Shown here piece by piece: positions 12,680 to 22,979 of a stretch of DNA of 64,000 nucleotides (its first letter is position 1; each line of letters begins with the position of its first letter). The notes beneath the pieces are model-generated. The model made no database searches. It was not told the origin of the DNA and saw only the letters and a program-made list of their open reading frames with translations. The stretch comes from Volutella citrinella (lineage: Eukaryota; Ascomycota; Sordariomycetes; Hypocreales; Nectriaceae), in NCBI GenBank assembly GCA_034401135.1, contig JAWZSP010000001.1:1240001-1304000 (forward strand), given 5' to 3'. The translations under genes were made by a program, and so were the position numbers.

Positions 12680-13327
12680 ATGGCTACGCCAAAGAACTGG
12701 CCTGACCCGTTCTCCTACCTTCGTTCACCTCTTCTCGACAAAAGCGTAACGCCCACGCAGCTTCAGGCCCTGCGTGCCAAGCCAACTGGTAGCAGCACCG
12801 CCACCATCCCAGCTTCGGCCTCCCCAACACCCTGCCCTCTCGTCAAGATACAGGCCATCTCAACGCCGTCGCACCCCGCATGCGGCCAGCACGGCCTTTT
12901 TGCTGCCAAGGACCTCCCCGCAGGCTCATTCATCATGCCCTACCTAGGGCGGGTGCACGCCGGTACGGCCTCATCCGCAGAGAGCGACTACGACCTGTGG
13001 TTGGATCGCGATGCCGACCTCGCAGTGGATGCAGCCCGGGAAGGCAACGAGGCCAGGTTCGTCAACGACTTCAGGGGTGTCGGTGAGAGGGCGAATGCCG
13101 AATTCCGGACGGTGTGGTGCGAGCGATGGGGGCAGCAGTGTGTGGGCGTTTGGGTCATGGTTGGCGGAGGCGGAAAGAAAAGCAAAGGCAGTAGCAAAGC
13201 AAAGGGAGGAATTAAAAAGGGTGAGGAAATTTTGGTGAGCTATGGGAAAGGCTTTTGGGGAGAGAGGAAGGGGGAGGGTGAAGATGATGAGGCCGAGGGC
13301 CACACACAGAATCAAGAGGTATCATGA
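12680..13327 (+). CDS. Small SET-domain protein
   Basis: A single exon of 215 residues. The ATG at 12680 has a good context (CAAAATGGC). SET-domain landmarks are present. HGLFAAKDLPAGSFIMPYLG (about residues 72-92) matches the opening strand block with the turn that holds the methyl donor. EARFVNDFRG (about 122-132) stands at the usual RFxNHS position, and KKGEEILVSYGKGFW matches the closing GEEL..YG block. The motif reads N-D instead of N-H, and a Gly/Lys-rich insertion of about 25 residues precedes the last block. No pre-SET or post-SET cysteines follow. Small stand-alone SET proteins occur widely in ascomycetes and their substrates are mostly unknown. It may methylate a protein lysine or be a degenerate relative; the sequence cannot say which. 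Confidence 0.8.
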   Translation: MATPKNWPDPFSYLRSPLLDKSVTPTQLQALRAKPTGSSTATIPASASPTPCPLVKIQAISTPSHPACGQHGLFAAKDLPAGSFIMPYLGRVHAGTASSAESDYDLWLDRDADLAVDAAREGNEARFVNDFRGVGERANAEFRTVWCERWGQQCVGVWVMVGGGGKKSKGSSKAKGGIKKGEEILVSYGKGFWGERKGEGEDDEAEGHTQNQEVS

Positions 13328-14075
13328 TGAGATGATGTTTTACGACCTCAACCTACATATGATGAAACGGCAGCACATTGGCTCATTCCTCTATTATATA
13401 TATCTTCAATCCATCCGCTTAGATACACTTCTAACCGCCACGCGAATACATCAGTATGCAGGCCGACCCGTGTCTTCTAGGCCACCTAGCCAGGTCTATA
13501 ATTTGGCTTCACATCGCATCCAAACCGTCCATTAATCTCACGGGCCCTGGGTGCTGCCGGTTCATGAGAATAAGTTTCATCCGTTTCCTAGATGATGTGC
13601 GAAAACAAAACATGCTAAAAGAGAATCACATTGAACAGCGATACATCACTATCCTGTTGATGCCAAATCCTCGACGACGACAGGCCCGTAATTTCTGACA
13701 GAGCCTAGGAAGTTTATCACTGCCGGTGTTGAAGCCCTGATTGCTAATCACCCTCCTTGCGTGTATAACTCTGGACTGGCACCGTTGGCCGCACTCTTCA
13801 GCTCCTGGATCACCCCATCCCACATCTTTTCCATGCTCCAGTGACCCAGATCTCGGTGAAGGCTCTCATTTCGGCCCATCTATTCTTGAGACATCCATCC
13901 GAGGGGCATTTTGTGAGAATGAAGGTGTTGTGTTGGCGGCTAGGACTACTCCCATCCCTACCCTGCACCCAGCATCATCGAGATAGCTTTTTCATTTACA
14001 AGGTATCATTATTTCCGCTCGACTCGGAATCATCCTTGAGAGATTTTTTCGTATTTATGTTGAATCTAGTGTTCG
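13328..14075. other. Convergent intergenic region
   Basis: About 0.75 kb between two convergent stop codons. It is AT-richer than its surroundings (for example TTATATATAT near 13,393) and probably contains 3' UTRs. I see no gene. Confidence 0.5.
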
Positions 14076-14684
14076 TCACACAACGCGGTACGCGTCGTAA
14101 ATAACTGTGCTCCCCAATCTCGCACCGCTGCCTACCCACAAGGCATGGTTGAGAGATGTGTTGTATCGGCCGTCACCCGTTTCCATCGCTGCTTGCAGCC
14201 AAAACGAATACTCAAATGGCGATACCGTGCCAGCTTGGCTAGGATCAAAAAGCTTCTCCATTACCTCTCTGGGTCCATACCTCCAGCCTCCAGTTTTGAT
14301 CGTAATGTACGCAGGCTCTTCGTCGTCCGTCTTCAACAGATATGCCGTTGCCAAGTTGGTGCTGAGATCGTTCTCAATAACGACCTGGTTATCCTGTCCT
14401 CCTGGGACGACAGTACCGGTAGCCCATTTAGCCGCAAATGTTCCTCCCGAGAAAGAGATCCAATTCCGGCGACCAAAAGGCCCGTTGCCGATGGGAATGA
14501 GAGGGTTGAGATTGACGATCATGCGGAAGTCGAGTTCCAAGGACGGAATAGGTAGAGGATATGCCTCTCGAGTAAGGTTTTGTGGCAAGACATGTTCGGG
14601 CAGAGTTGGCGTCTCAGTAGGCGTTGCGAGCTGCGGCAAGCCCACAAAAGTCAACAGACTGGAAAAAGCAGGTTGGTATCGCAT
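14076..14684 (-). CDS. DUF3237-family protein, possibly secreted
   Basis: A single exon. From Met at 14684 it gives 202 residues; an in-frame upstream Met at 14726 would add 14. The body matches my recollection of DUF3237: LDFRMIVNLNPLIPIGNGPF, an SFSGGTFAAKW strand, GGQDNQVVIENDLST, then TIKTGGWRYGPREVM and a C-terminal strand pair with LGSTVIYDAYRVV. The fold is a small beta-barrel of unknown biochemical role. With the start at 14684 the first 20 residues (MRYQPAFSSLLTFVGLPQLA) have a short hydrophobic core that could act as a signal peptide, though a weak one. The gene is tandem with SAS3 and convergent with the SET gene. Confidence 0.75.
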   Translation of the reverse strand: MRYQPAFSSLLTFVGLPQLATPTETPTLPEHVLPQNLTREAYPLPIPSLELDFRMIVNLNPLIPIGNGPFGRRNWISFSGGTFAAKWATGTVVPGGQDNQVVIENDLSTNLATAYLLKTDDEEPAYITIKTGGWRYGPREVMEKLFDPSQAGTVSPFEYSFWLQAAMETGDGRYNTSLNHALWVGSGARLGSTVIYDAYRVV

Positions 14685-15471
14685 GGTGGTGGTTGATCTG
14701 GTGTCTGCTCTGGGAAACCGAATCAAGGCTGTGTGTCCAACTCCAAAGGACTCAATTTCAGAAATCTATCAACGAAATCGACAAAATATCCCTTGGTTTG
14801 ATACCGAGGAACCAGTGCCGAACGCCAGTGCCGATGAGGTAGCGTCTGGGGTAAAGCCGGGGGGCCATCTTGGTATGCGGGGGAGAAGAGCGAATGGTGG
14901 GGCTTGCCACTCAGTGAGGAAGGAAATGCGTTCTCTGGGCTAGCCTATAAAAATGGGCAAGATTGCTTGGTTCCTCGGAACGGAAGCATTGGCTTCCCTC
15001 TCTCCTCTCCTACCCTTACAACAACCACATCCAGGGAGGGTTTTCTGACTAATTTACTGAGTGAGAAATATGTATCATGACAATAGATAGACTTCTAGTG
15101 AGTTGTGGTGGATTCATAGCCAACTTACCCTGTGTGTGGAATGCTGCGACGGACTACACTCTAAGCTGGTGGAAGGAGTTTAGCAGCAATTGAACAGCAC
15201 TGACTCGACATCACGGAACATACATGTGGGATCGGACGCATACGAATTCTCTATGTGGTATATTTCTACAACCCTGTTCTGACATTTGGCGTAGATGCTG
15301 TCCACGATTCGCTATCCACTACCCACCATGCTCACCTCATAGATTCTGAGATTTGCACAGGCCAGATCACACTTCTCATTACCATCCGACGTCCAATTGA
15401 GTACTCCAGCCCCATGGTATAGAGCACAGCCAACCAAATCCCAACCCTGCAAAGAGCACGCTAATAATCCA
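14685..15471. other. Intergenic region with an orphan TATA/CT promoter-like block
   Basis: About 0.8 kb between DUF3237 (start) and SAS3 (stop). It contains TATAAAAA at 14946-14953 on the plus strand, followed by a CT-rich stretch (14,995-15,020). Those are promoter-like, but no convincing plus-strand gene follows. Confidence 0.35.
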
Positions 15472-18400
15472 TTACACATCCTCCCCTTCGGCATCGACAT
15501 CCTCCTCCTCGATAGCGTTGCGCCCCGAGTCTGTCTCCGCGCCGGAGGCATCTTGGTCTTCCTCCCCGGGCTCCGCAGGTGCGCCATTGGTCCTTGTTGT
15601 CGAAACTACAACGGAATCCTGAGCGGGTATGTCCTCCGTCGCAACCTCGACGCTATCGGTGCCATCAGCCCCCGGCTCTTTGCCCTGCTTTGCCCCCCAC
15701 CCAGGCGGAAGACCAGGCCCGCTGTCGGCATTCCCATAATCGGATTTCTTTGTGCCCTTTGGCCATCGCCCCGGACCACGACCAGTGCCACCAGACTTTC
15801 GTCTTGAACCGCCACTCTTTGGCCTGGGCGTTGGGCGGTGACTGCTGCCACTTGGTCGCTTTGGCCGAGAGTTGCTGCTCGATGTGCGTGGTGCGGGTGG
15901 CCGGCTGATACTCTGACGCGAGCGGTCGGCCCTGCGACTGCCTGCGATAGCTGGAAAGACCTCAAACCGAACCGGTGGAATATTTCGATATGGTAGAGTC
16001 CATGCAGCCGATTCGTCCTCGTCGGCATCCTTCATCTCCTCATCAGGGGGGGATGTGTTTTCTTTGTCTTCGGGCTGGATCTTCTCGACAGATTTGATCG
16101 GCTCAGCTTTGTGGCCTTCATTCGCTTCTGTCGAATCCAGTGGGAGGTCATCCCCAGTCTCCGTTTTTGCTGTATCGGCACCATTCACTTGCGGTTGAGT
16201 GGGTGTGCTGTCATCATTGTTGCCTTCGTCCACCTTTGCTTCTTCATCCTCCCTCGGGGCGATGGTATTAATTGGTGGACCAAGCTCAAAATTGACGGCA
16301 TTGCTGCGTCCCATCACGTACGGTGTCCAGGCAAGGGCATCAGGGCTGAGCTGAACATAACCCTTGGACTCCCACTTTTCGACGTACTGTCGGCAGTAGT
16401 CCGTGTCGACCCTGAATGCGTAGAGCTTCGTCTGCGGATCTCGCACAAGAGCACGCAGGCCCTCCAGCGCTGAGATCACATCATCGGGGGTCATCCCCGT
16501 GTCGTCGGATATCCTCTTGACGCTGAGCCCTTCTCGCTTATGTTCACCGCTGTTCATAACTTTCAAAAAATATCGACACAGAATCAGGCGCCAGTAGTTT
16601 CGATAAGAGACCAATCCCATGTCCGACAGAGGCTTTTCCGGGGATCCCGTTTTCTGTTCCACCTTTGTCAGAAGATAGGAAAAGTCGATTAGTAAATTAC
16701 CGTAACCCTTTCGCTGGTGTATTGGTAATGTCAGAATACATGAGACGTTATTCTGGCTGCTGGCCCTCTTCTCCTTGGAGAAGTAGCCAACAAAGTGATA
16801 GCCACAATCGTCGTACTCGCATAATACGTAGAAGAGGAATGGTTCGACGTCATAGTACAGCGTTTTGGAGCCCAGGAAGAGCTTCGCCAGGAGACAGAGG
16901 TTTTGGCAGTATACAGGATTCTTGCGCCCGTCAACCTCAAAAACGGACACGGATCCGTGGCGGTATATCTCATCGCCGGGTGGATGCTTCGCAGGGCATT
17001 TGAGCTTGTGCCGCCACGCGACGTAGTCTGAATTCATGTACTTCAAACAGAACTCGCAAATGTAGAGCACGCGATTCCTGCTGTACTCTGCCGGATAGGG
17101 CGCAGCATACCAAGTGTCGATTTCCCAGCCACCGAATTCGATGCACTCAATTTGGCTGGCGTTATCGCTGGACTTCTTGGGCCTCCGAGTAGGAACATCT
17201 GCTTCGGCCTGCATGGCTAGAATTCTGGCTCTCCACTCATCCTCAGCCTTTTGCTTTGCTTGGTCGAACTTTCGTCTATCCTCCGGCACCGGTAGGGTTT
17301 TAGAGGTGTCGGCTTCAGCCTCGTTCAAGATACCACCATAAGGTTTCCCTTTAGTATCGTCCGTTTCGCGATCCAGAAACGAGTAGAATGGCTGTGAGTA
17401 ATTGTCGGAGGTAAATGGGGTCGGCAGAGCTGTGATAGGTGTTGGGTTGGGCTTTGGAGTAGCCGGTGGAGGTCGGGGTGGTGGCGGTCGTACAACGCTA
17501 GAGGGAGCCCGCCGCCTATCGCGTTTCCTCCTCGACAGAATCTCTTTGAGGTTGCCGGGCCTGACCTCAATCTTTATGACCAGCGAGGTGCGGGTACGCT
17601 TTTCGACTGTCACTGGCGGAGGCCTCGTCACCTTGAGGCGATGGGACCTTGACGAATGCTGCCTTGCATTTTCTGTGGAGTTGCCATGGTCTGTTGCATC
17701 GTCTTGCGAAAGGCTCGGCTCAACTGACTGGGGCCGCCGTCGCTTTCGTAGGGAGATGCTGTTGTCGTCGGGCTCAGTTGACAAGGACTTGCGCTTCCTC
17801 AGTGCTCGGTGCTCGTTTGGCTGATCCACATGTGGCTCGGATTGCTGGGATGATGATTGCGACTTGGAGTCCTCAGCCCCTGGTCGAATACCGAAGTTGT
17901 CCTCGTCCGGTCCCGTCAAATCTGACTGTGAAGGGAGCGCCGTATCTTCCGCACCATCATCCCCGTGTACATCTCCATGTTCAACATCGGAATCATCATT
18001 GGAGCAATCAGGACATTTCCAGTTTGCGGCGTCTTGGAAAGGTCAGTACTTTAGCCCGTGCATTTGTGATATCGTCATGACTTACTATTCTTCTCACTCA
18101 TCGCGGCCGCATCTCGAGCACATTGCTGGTGGGCTGAGGAGCGTTAGGTCAGTTGTACCGGCACTGAAGTATTCGAAACTCACAGTTTGCACCACAGTTT
18201 GTGCAAGCCAGATATTCATCAAAGTCTTCGCTTGGATCATCCTCCTCAGTCTGCCCGCAGAACACGCAGTTGCTGGTCGGCGCAGTTTCCAAGTCGTCAT
18301 CGTCCTCATCTTCTGCACCGCCAGGATCCTCCCAGTCGTCAGAATCCTCCTCGATGCCACTTGCAGCTTCTGAATCTTCACTGTCCTCATCAACCTCTCC

Positions 18401-18781
18401 AGGCTTCAGCTTAACCGCGCCCACTCCTTCTTCCTCATCGTACTCTTCTCCTTCGGCATCTTCATCGCCTTCCTCTTCGCCATCATCGTCCATGTCGTCT
18501 TGATCATGGTGCTTGTGTCGACCAGCCGTGGCTTGTTGGTGCATCTCATAATCGTTGTCCTCCTCGCCCTCGGCATCCTGATCTAGCTCTTCGCCCGACG
18601 CGTCTCGATCGCTAAACTCCCCATCCTCATCCTCGGTATTCCTTGAAGTATGATTGTTGGCCCCTGCCGCATTTATCGTTGACGCTCCACCTGCAGTGTC
18701 TGCTGTCTCGTATTCAGCATCCTCGTCGGAGAGCATCACACTCTGCTGTAGCGCATCCTCCATTGCTTGAGCACTCGTCAT
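15472..18781 (-). CDS. SAS3: MYST-family histone acetyltransferase, Sas3/Mst2 type, with PHD finger
   Basis: Three exons: 18781-18184, 18133-18086, 18032-15472; 1068 residues. A very acidic N-terminus leads into a zinc finger that is complete only after splicing: CVFC, LACTNC, SHQQC, WKCPDC, a C4HC3 PHD arrangement (about residues 175-230). A basic linker precedes the MYST domain (about 515-800). This has a C2HC zinc finger (LYICEFCLKYMNSDYVAWRH), the catalytic-Cys block NNVSCILTLP, the acetyl-CoA loop HQRKGYGNLLIDFSYLL, and the conserved EKPLSDMGL segment with the general-base Glu. A long Pro/Ser/Lys/Arg-rich tail follows. Sas3/Mst2 acetylates histone H3 (K14/K23) in NuA3-like complexes. Esa1 is less likely, since there is no N-terminal chromodomain. 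It shares a divergent promoter region with the NDUFA1-like gene. Confidence 0.92.
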
Positions 18782-19469
18782 AGTCGCCCCGGTATTCCAA
18801 TGCAGTTCGGCTGTGTGATCGTCTTGCTTTTACATATCGTTCAGTATGACGGCGATGCGACGGGTGTCTTGTGTTGTCACGTCTTGACCATGGCGCTTTC
18901 GAGACGCGCGATGAGGGATCGAAGGGTTGAGCAAACGCGCAAATAGGCCTTGTGTTTGTCGAGCAGCTGAGGAGAAGGCAGTAGGCAGTGCGTCCGAACG
19001 CTCGTGTCAGTAAGGGCTTTTAACGATCGTGGTCGTGGCGGAACAAGGACACGAGGCAGTCTCGCGAGAGCTGTCGCGTTGATCACCAAGTGCCAACCAA
19101 GGCGTCGCGGAGCGTGTTGATACAGTGCGTGCGATACTCAGGCGCTGTAATCAGGCACGGCATTTGAGTTCACTGACAGTGCGAGGACGCCAGACCCACA
19201 CTGCTGTGACGTGCAGGGGTAAGTGGGTCTGTTTTCCAAAGCCGATAGCAATTGATGCCTGAGGCAGGAAACGCATCACCAATTCCTCTACTGTCAATGG
19301 CTCGGCTTGGGGCGCGAGCTTCAAGATCCAAATCCCGGCCGCTCAGAAGAACCACGACGACGACCTCCAGCAACACGCAGGGTCACTCCAACCAACTCAA
19401 TTCGACTTGACCGTCGGTGAAAGAACATCTGACGTTCGAAAAGTCTGCTTCCGCAGCACCGACGCCATC
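18782..19469. promoter_or_regulatory. Divergent intergenic region SAS3 / NDUFA1
   Basis: About 0.7 kb between divergent start codons, which must carry both promoters. I see no internal gene. Confidence 0.5.
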
Positions 19470-19952
19470 ATGCCCGTCCCTTTTGAGGCATTATTGCCCT
19501 ATGCCATCATGGTTACCGTACGTTCCAGGACAACATACTGCAGCAATTCGGACGAGAATTGATAAAGGAATAGATGTTTGGTGTCACCGGAACTGGTCTT
19601 GCCGTCATCAAGACTATGCAGAACGATGGCAAGCGACCTCGCTACTCCGTGGACCAGTGGGACAAGGTATGATACCCGTGTTTCTTGCAGTTAAATGACT
19701 GATGCTAACACAGCGCAGCAAAGTACAAAACCCTTGAAACTGCCCGTCGAACGAAACATCTGATACTAATTTCCCTATAGTGATGGAGCGTGACCGCCGA
19801 CTTACAGGATCACTACGAGGGCAGACCGACAAGGCCGTGGCCCCCCCCGGATTCGAGCTGAACAACCCTTGGAAGGTGAGTTGGTCAAGCAAACTTCAAA
19901 TGGATGAGCCCTTATTGACAAATGCATTTAGCTCGAGACTCGCTTCGCTTAA
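19470..19952 (+). CDS. NADH:ubiquinone oxidoreductase MWFE/NDUFA1-like subunit
   Basis: Five exons: 19470-19517, 19574-19666, 19719-19722, 19781-19875, 19932-19952; 86 residues. It starts MPVPFEALLPYAIMVT, followed by MFGVTGTGLAVIKTM, the single N-terminal membrane segment of this accessory subunit. The matrix-side or intermembrane tail contains RYSVDQWDK-QMMERDRRLTG and ends LNNPWKLETRFA. The conserved WD(K/R)QMMERD junction can be read only if a 4-nt exon (CAAA) is used between 19667 and 19780. Without it, no GT-AG pair I can find keeps the frame: joining 19666 directly to 19781 gives an immediate TGA. The protein is a membrane-arm component of mitochondrial complex I. The gene is convergent with NCS6. 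The identification rests on the whole-length pattern and size. The symbol is left blank because fungal names vary. Confidence 0.88.
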
Positions 19953-20158
19953 AGGCGTTTGTAGCTGTCAACGAGACACAAGATGCTGCACGTGTACATC
20001 ACGATTGTATATAAATTAAGATGAAGGACGCGGAGGACTGGCTGGATGGCAGAACAGAAGGATATCAACAATACAACACGTCAAATCATTTGGTTCAGAC
20101 CCCTGTGATGAAAGAGAACAGTACGGTGGTACACAGTTATATCGGGGTGTGCCCGGGG

Positions 20159-21352
20159 CTATATTGAAATCTCCGGCCTGTTCTTGTTCAATGCCTCCAG
20201 CAGTGTGCACGCCTGGCAAATCCCTTGACTAGACATGTATCCGCACTTAACACATTGGCCAAGTCTCTGTGTTGATGCTGGAGCAGGTGCATCGGGCTGC
20301 TGCCGTGTCCGGATTGGTAAAGCAACCGATCCATCAGAGGACTTTTGGCTGCCCTCCGTTGTGATTTCCGTCTCGAGCTCCGCAGCTCTAGACTCCTCCT
20401 TGAGTTTCCCTTCCATTTGGGCCAGCTCGTTACCAGAAGTCCGTCCATTTGCCGAACCGCAGCCTCCCATCCCTTCGTTTTCATCACAAGCGCATGCCCC
20501 TGCCCCGTTGCCAGGCGTGAGTCGAGCCATGTCCTCGCCGCTCCTCACGATATCCAAAATGGCGCTTGGTCTGACCCTCTCTAAATTCTTGATCAGGCCT
20601 CGTGCCGTACCTCGAAATGCTTCCGGGCTGTAAATGCATTCCGTACTGAAATAGTCCAGTTTTTTGTGGTGGGCGTAGAGGACGATTTCCTTCTCATATG
20701 CGTACTTGAGGGGCTTGCTTCTCTTGACCTCGCTGTTGGAATTGCCGGTCATAATGCTCGTGCTTCGCGCAAGGCGGGGTGTGTCGCCGCGAAGTAAATT
20801 CATCAACACGGTTTCGGCGACATCGTCGGCGTTGTGACCAGTCACAACATGCCTAATGTCGAGCTTCTTGGCCCCACGATCCAGGGCTTGACGCCGGAAC
20901 ACGCCACAGTAGGTGCAGTTTCCCTTTTTACCAATAGTCTCGACAACTTGATCCATTGTCCAGCCGTACAGCTCATCGTAACCAACGATCAAAAGAGGCA
21001 TGTCGTACTGGACAGCGTTTCGCTTCACTGTCTCTAACGAGTCATCTCGGTAGCCCTTGATTCCTTCATCGATGCTCAGCAATACCAAGTCTAGTCCGTA
21101 CTGGTGCCTTTCGTTGAGAGTTTTCATCACCGACGCCAGCACGGTTGAATCTTTGCCACCAGACGCTCCAATAGCGACTCGCTCGCCTTCATGGAACAGC
21201 TTTGAGGATGTAATCGTGTGGTGGACTTCGTCTTCAAAAACAGAAAGGAAGCACTCCTTGCATAACTTGTGGTGATTCTTTGGCCGTTTGACGACAGCTC
21301 TGTTGGCCTGGCATCTTACGCAAATGGTTGGCGGCATCTTAGTTCTGTTCAA
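20159..21352 (-). CDS. NCS6: Cytoplasmic tRNA 2-thiolation protein Ncs6/Ctu1
   Basis: A single exon of 397 residues from Met at 21352; a second Met at 21337 ([10 protein letters not shown]) may be the true start. An N-terminal zinc ribbon (CVRCQ ... CKECF) is followed by the PP-loop ATP-pyrophosphatase motif SGGKDSTV (about residues 65-72). The catalytic cysteines are in [13 protein letters not shown] and [13 protein letters not shown], with [13 protein letters not shown] between, and a C-terminal zinc ribbon is present ([16 protein letters not shown]). With Ncs2/Ctu2 it uses sulfur from Urm1 to thiolate U34 of cytosolic tRNA Lys, Glu and Gln. About 80 residues of low-complexity sequence with a cysteine cluster ([16 protein letters not shown]) lie between the catalytic domain and the C-terminal ribbon. 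Confidence 0.95.
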   Translation of the reverse strand: MNRTKMPPTICVRCQANRAVVKRPKNHHKLCKECFLSVFEDEVHHTITSSKLFHEGERVAIGASGGKDSTVLASVMKTLNERHQYGLDLVLLSIDEGIKGYRDDSLETVKRNAVQYDMPLLIVGYDELYGWTMDQVVETIGKKGNCTYCGVFRRQALDRGAKKLDIRHVVTGHNADDVAETVLMNLLRGDTPRLARSTSIMTGNSNSEVKRSKPLKYAYEKEIVLYAHHKKLDYFSTECIYSPEAFRGTARGLIKNLERVRPSAILDIVRSGEDMARLTPGNGAGACACDENEGMGGCGSANGRTSGNELAQMEGKLKEESRAAELETEITTEGSQKSSDGSVALPIRTRQQPDAPAPASTQRLGQCVKCGYMSSQGICQACTLLEALNKNRPEISI

Positions 21353-21836
21353 GTTTCTTGAGGGTGAAACAGGCTGAGAGTTGGCTTCTCAGGAGCGAGT
21401 CGATATGGACTTCTAAAGCCAGGGAGGTGTTGTCTTATCCCAGAGTGCCGAAGGAAGAGTTCGTGCCTTTGGAACTCTTAACGGTGATGCGCTTTGTTGT
21501 CAAATGGAGACCAGCACCTAATTATTCTGCCCAAAAGTCTAGCACCTACTACTTGCCAGTCCTCTTACTCATGAATCAGGATTGTCCATCGGCACTGTAT
21601 ACACTGTGAGCGGTGCCAAGGTCACGTGCATTGCGGGACCGTCGCCGGATTGATTGGGGAAAAAAATGGAAGGCCCCGGCTGGTGGGGCGCACCTTCCCA
21701 TGTCGCAGTTAGCCCTAATTTTTGCATTCACCACCGAGAATTATTCTCGTGATTTATTTCCCTTCCTTCCTTGTCCCTATCCATCCCACCCAAAGAATCT
21801 GCTCCTCAACCCCGAGCACTCACCCAACGATTCAAG
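21353..21836. promoter_or_regulatory. RPL8: Divergent promoter region NCS6 / RPL8
   Basis: About 0.48 kb. The side facing RPL8 contains a strong pyrimidine tract (CCCTTCCTTCCTTGTCCC, about 21,759-21,778) 60-80 bases before the ATG. This is typical of transcription starts of highly expressed fungal ribosomal protein genes. Confidence 0.55.
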
Positions 21837-22979
21837 ATGGTAAGTTTTTGACGAACTGGACTCTAATGGCCACACTTTTGTGAGTCGAATGCGCTTCGGC
21901 GCCATTGAGCCTCAGCGTCGCTTGCGACCTGCTGGCAAACTACCTGCGTTCCATTGTGAACCAGGTAAAGACTTGGCTGGAGATGCAGCGTGCGTGCGCA
22001 GAAATGCCACCATCTGCTCTCTTAGAGTTCAGAGAAGATCCTTTGGCTTGAACACCTCGCTGATGGTCTTCTTTTCTCAATGACAGGCCCCCAAGTCCGG
22101 CAAGAAGGTCGCTCCCGCCCCTTTCCCCCAGGGAAAGGCTGGCTCCAAGAAGACCCCCAAGGTATGCACCCTTTACCCCCGACGATGAAATCGGCACCCG
22201 CTAACGGCCGTCAGAACCCTCTCATTGAGAAGCGACCCCGAAACTTCGGTATCGGCCAGGACATCCAGCCCAAGCGCAATGTCTCCCGCATGGTGAAGTG
22301 GCCCGAGTACGTCCGCCTCCAGCGCCAGCGCAAGATCCTTCGCATGCGCCTCAAGGTCCCCCCTGCTCTGGCCCAGTTCCAGCACGTCCTCGACCGCAAC
22401 ACCGCTGCCCAGGCTTTCAAGCTCCTCAACAAGTACCGACCTGAGACCAAGGCCGAGAAGAAGGAGCGTCTCCTCCAGGAGGCTACCGCCGTCAAGGAGG
22501 GCAAGAAGAAGGAGGACGTCAGCAAGAAGCCCTACGCTGTCAAGTACGGTCTCAACCACGTTGTTGGCCTTATTGAGAACAAGAAGGCTGCTCTTGTCCT
22601 GATCCCCAACGACGTCGACCCCATCGAGCTCGTTGTCTTCCTCCCCTCCCTCTGCAAGAAGATGGGCATTCCCTACGCTATTGTGAAGGGCAAGGCCCGT
22701 CTCGGCACCGTCGTCCACAAGAAGGTATGCTTTGTTCATAGACTCTTGTTTCTGCAGGTAACTAATTTTCTATTCCAGACTGCTGCCGTCCTGGCCCTCA
22801 CTGAGGTCCGCGCTGAGGACAAGAACGAGCTCTCCAAGCTCGTCTCTGCCGTCAAGGATGGTTTCCTCGAGTCTCACGAGCAGGCCCGCCGACAGTGGGG
22901 TGGCGGTATCATGGGTGCTAAGGCCCAGATGAAGGTCATCAAGAAGCAGAAGGCTCTGGAGGCCGCTACCAAGATCTAA
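21837..22979 (+). CDS. RPL8: 60S ribosomal protein eL8 (L7Ae family)
   Basis: Four exons: 21837-21839, 22087-22161, 22215-22724, 22779-22979; 262 residues. The first exon is the start codon alone (ATG|GTAAGT), followed by a 247-nt intron, the longest I find here. The protein begins [16 protein letters not shown] and contains [20 protein letters not shown], the L7Ae RNA-binding core ([20 protein letters not shown], then [20 protein letters not shown]) and a basic C-terminus ([20 protein letters not shown]). It is a large-subunit protein (yeast Rpl8, human RPL7A). Codon use is strongly C-ending, unlike its neighbours, as expected for a very highly expressed gene. I looked for C/D box elements of a hosted snoRNA in intron 1 and saw none that convinced me. 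Confidence 0.97.

Noticed and set aside
14107..14943. 278-codon plus-strand frame opposite the DUF3237 gene
   Set aside because: The minus strand has the recognisable domain; the plus-strand peptide shows no family features.
21840..22086. Possible snoRNA in RPL8 intron 1
   Set aside because: A TGATGG near the end hints at a box, but no matching C and D boxes with a terminal stem could be found by eye.
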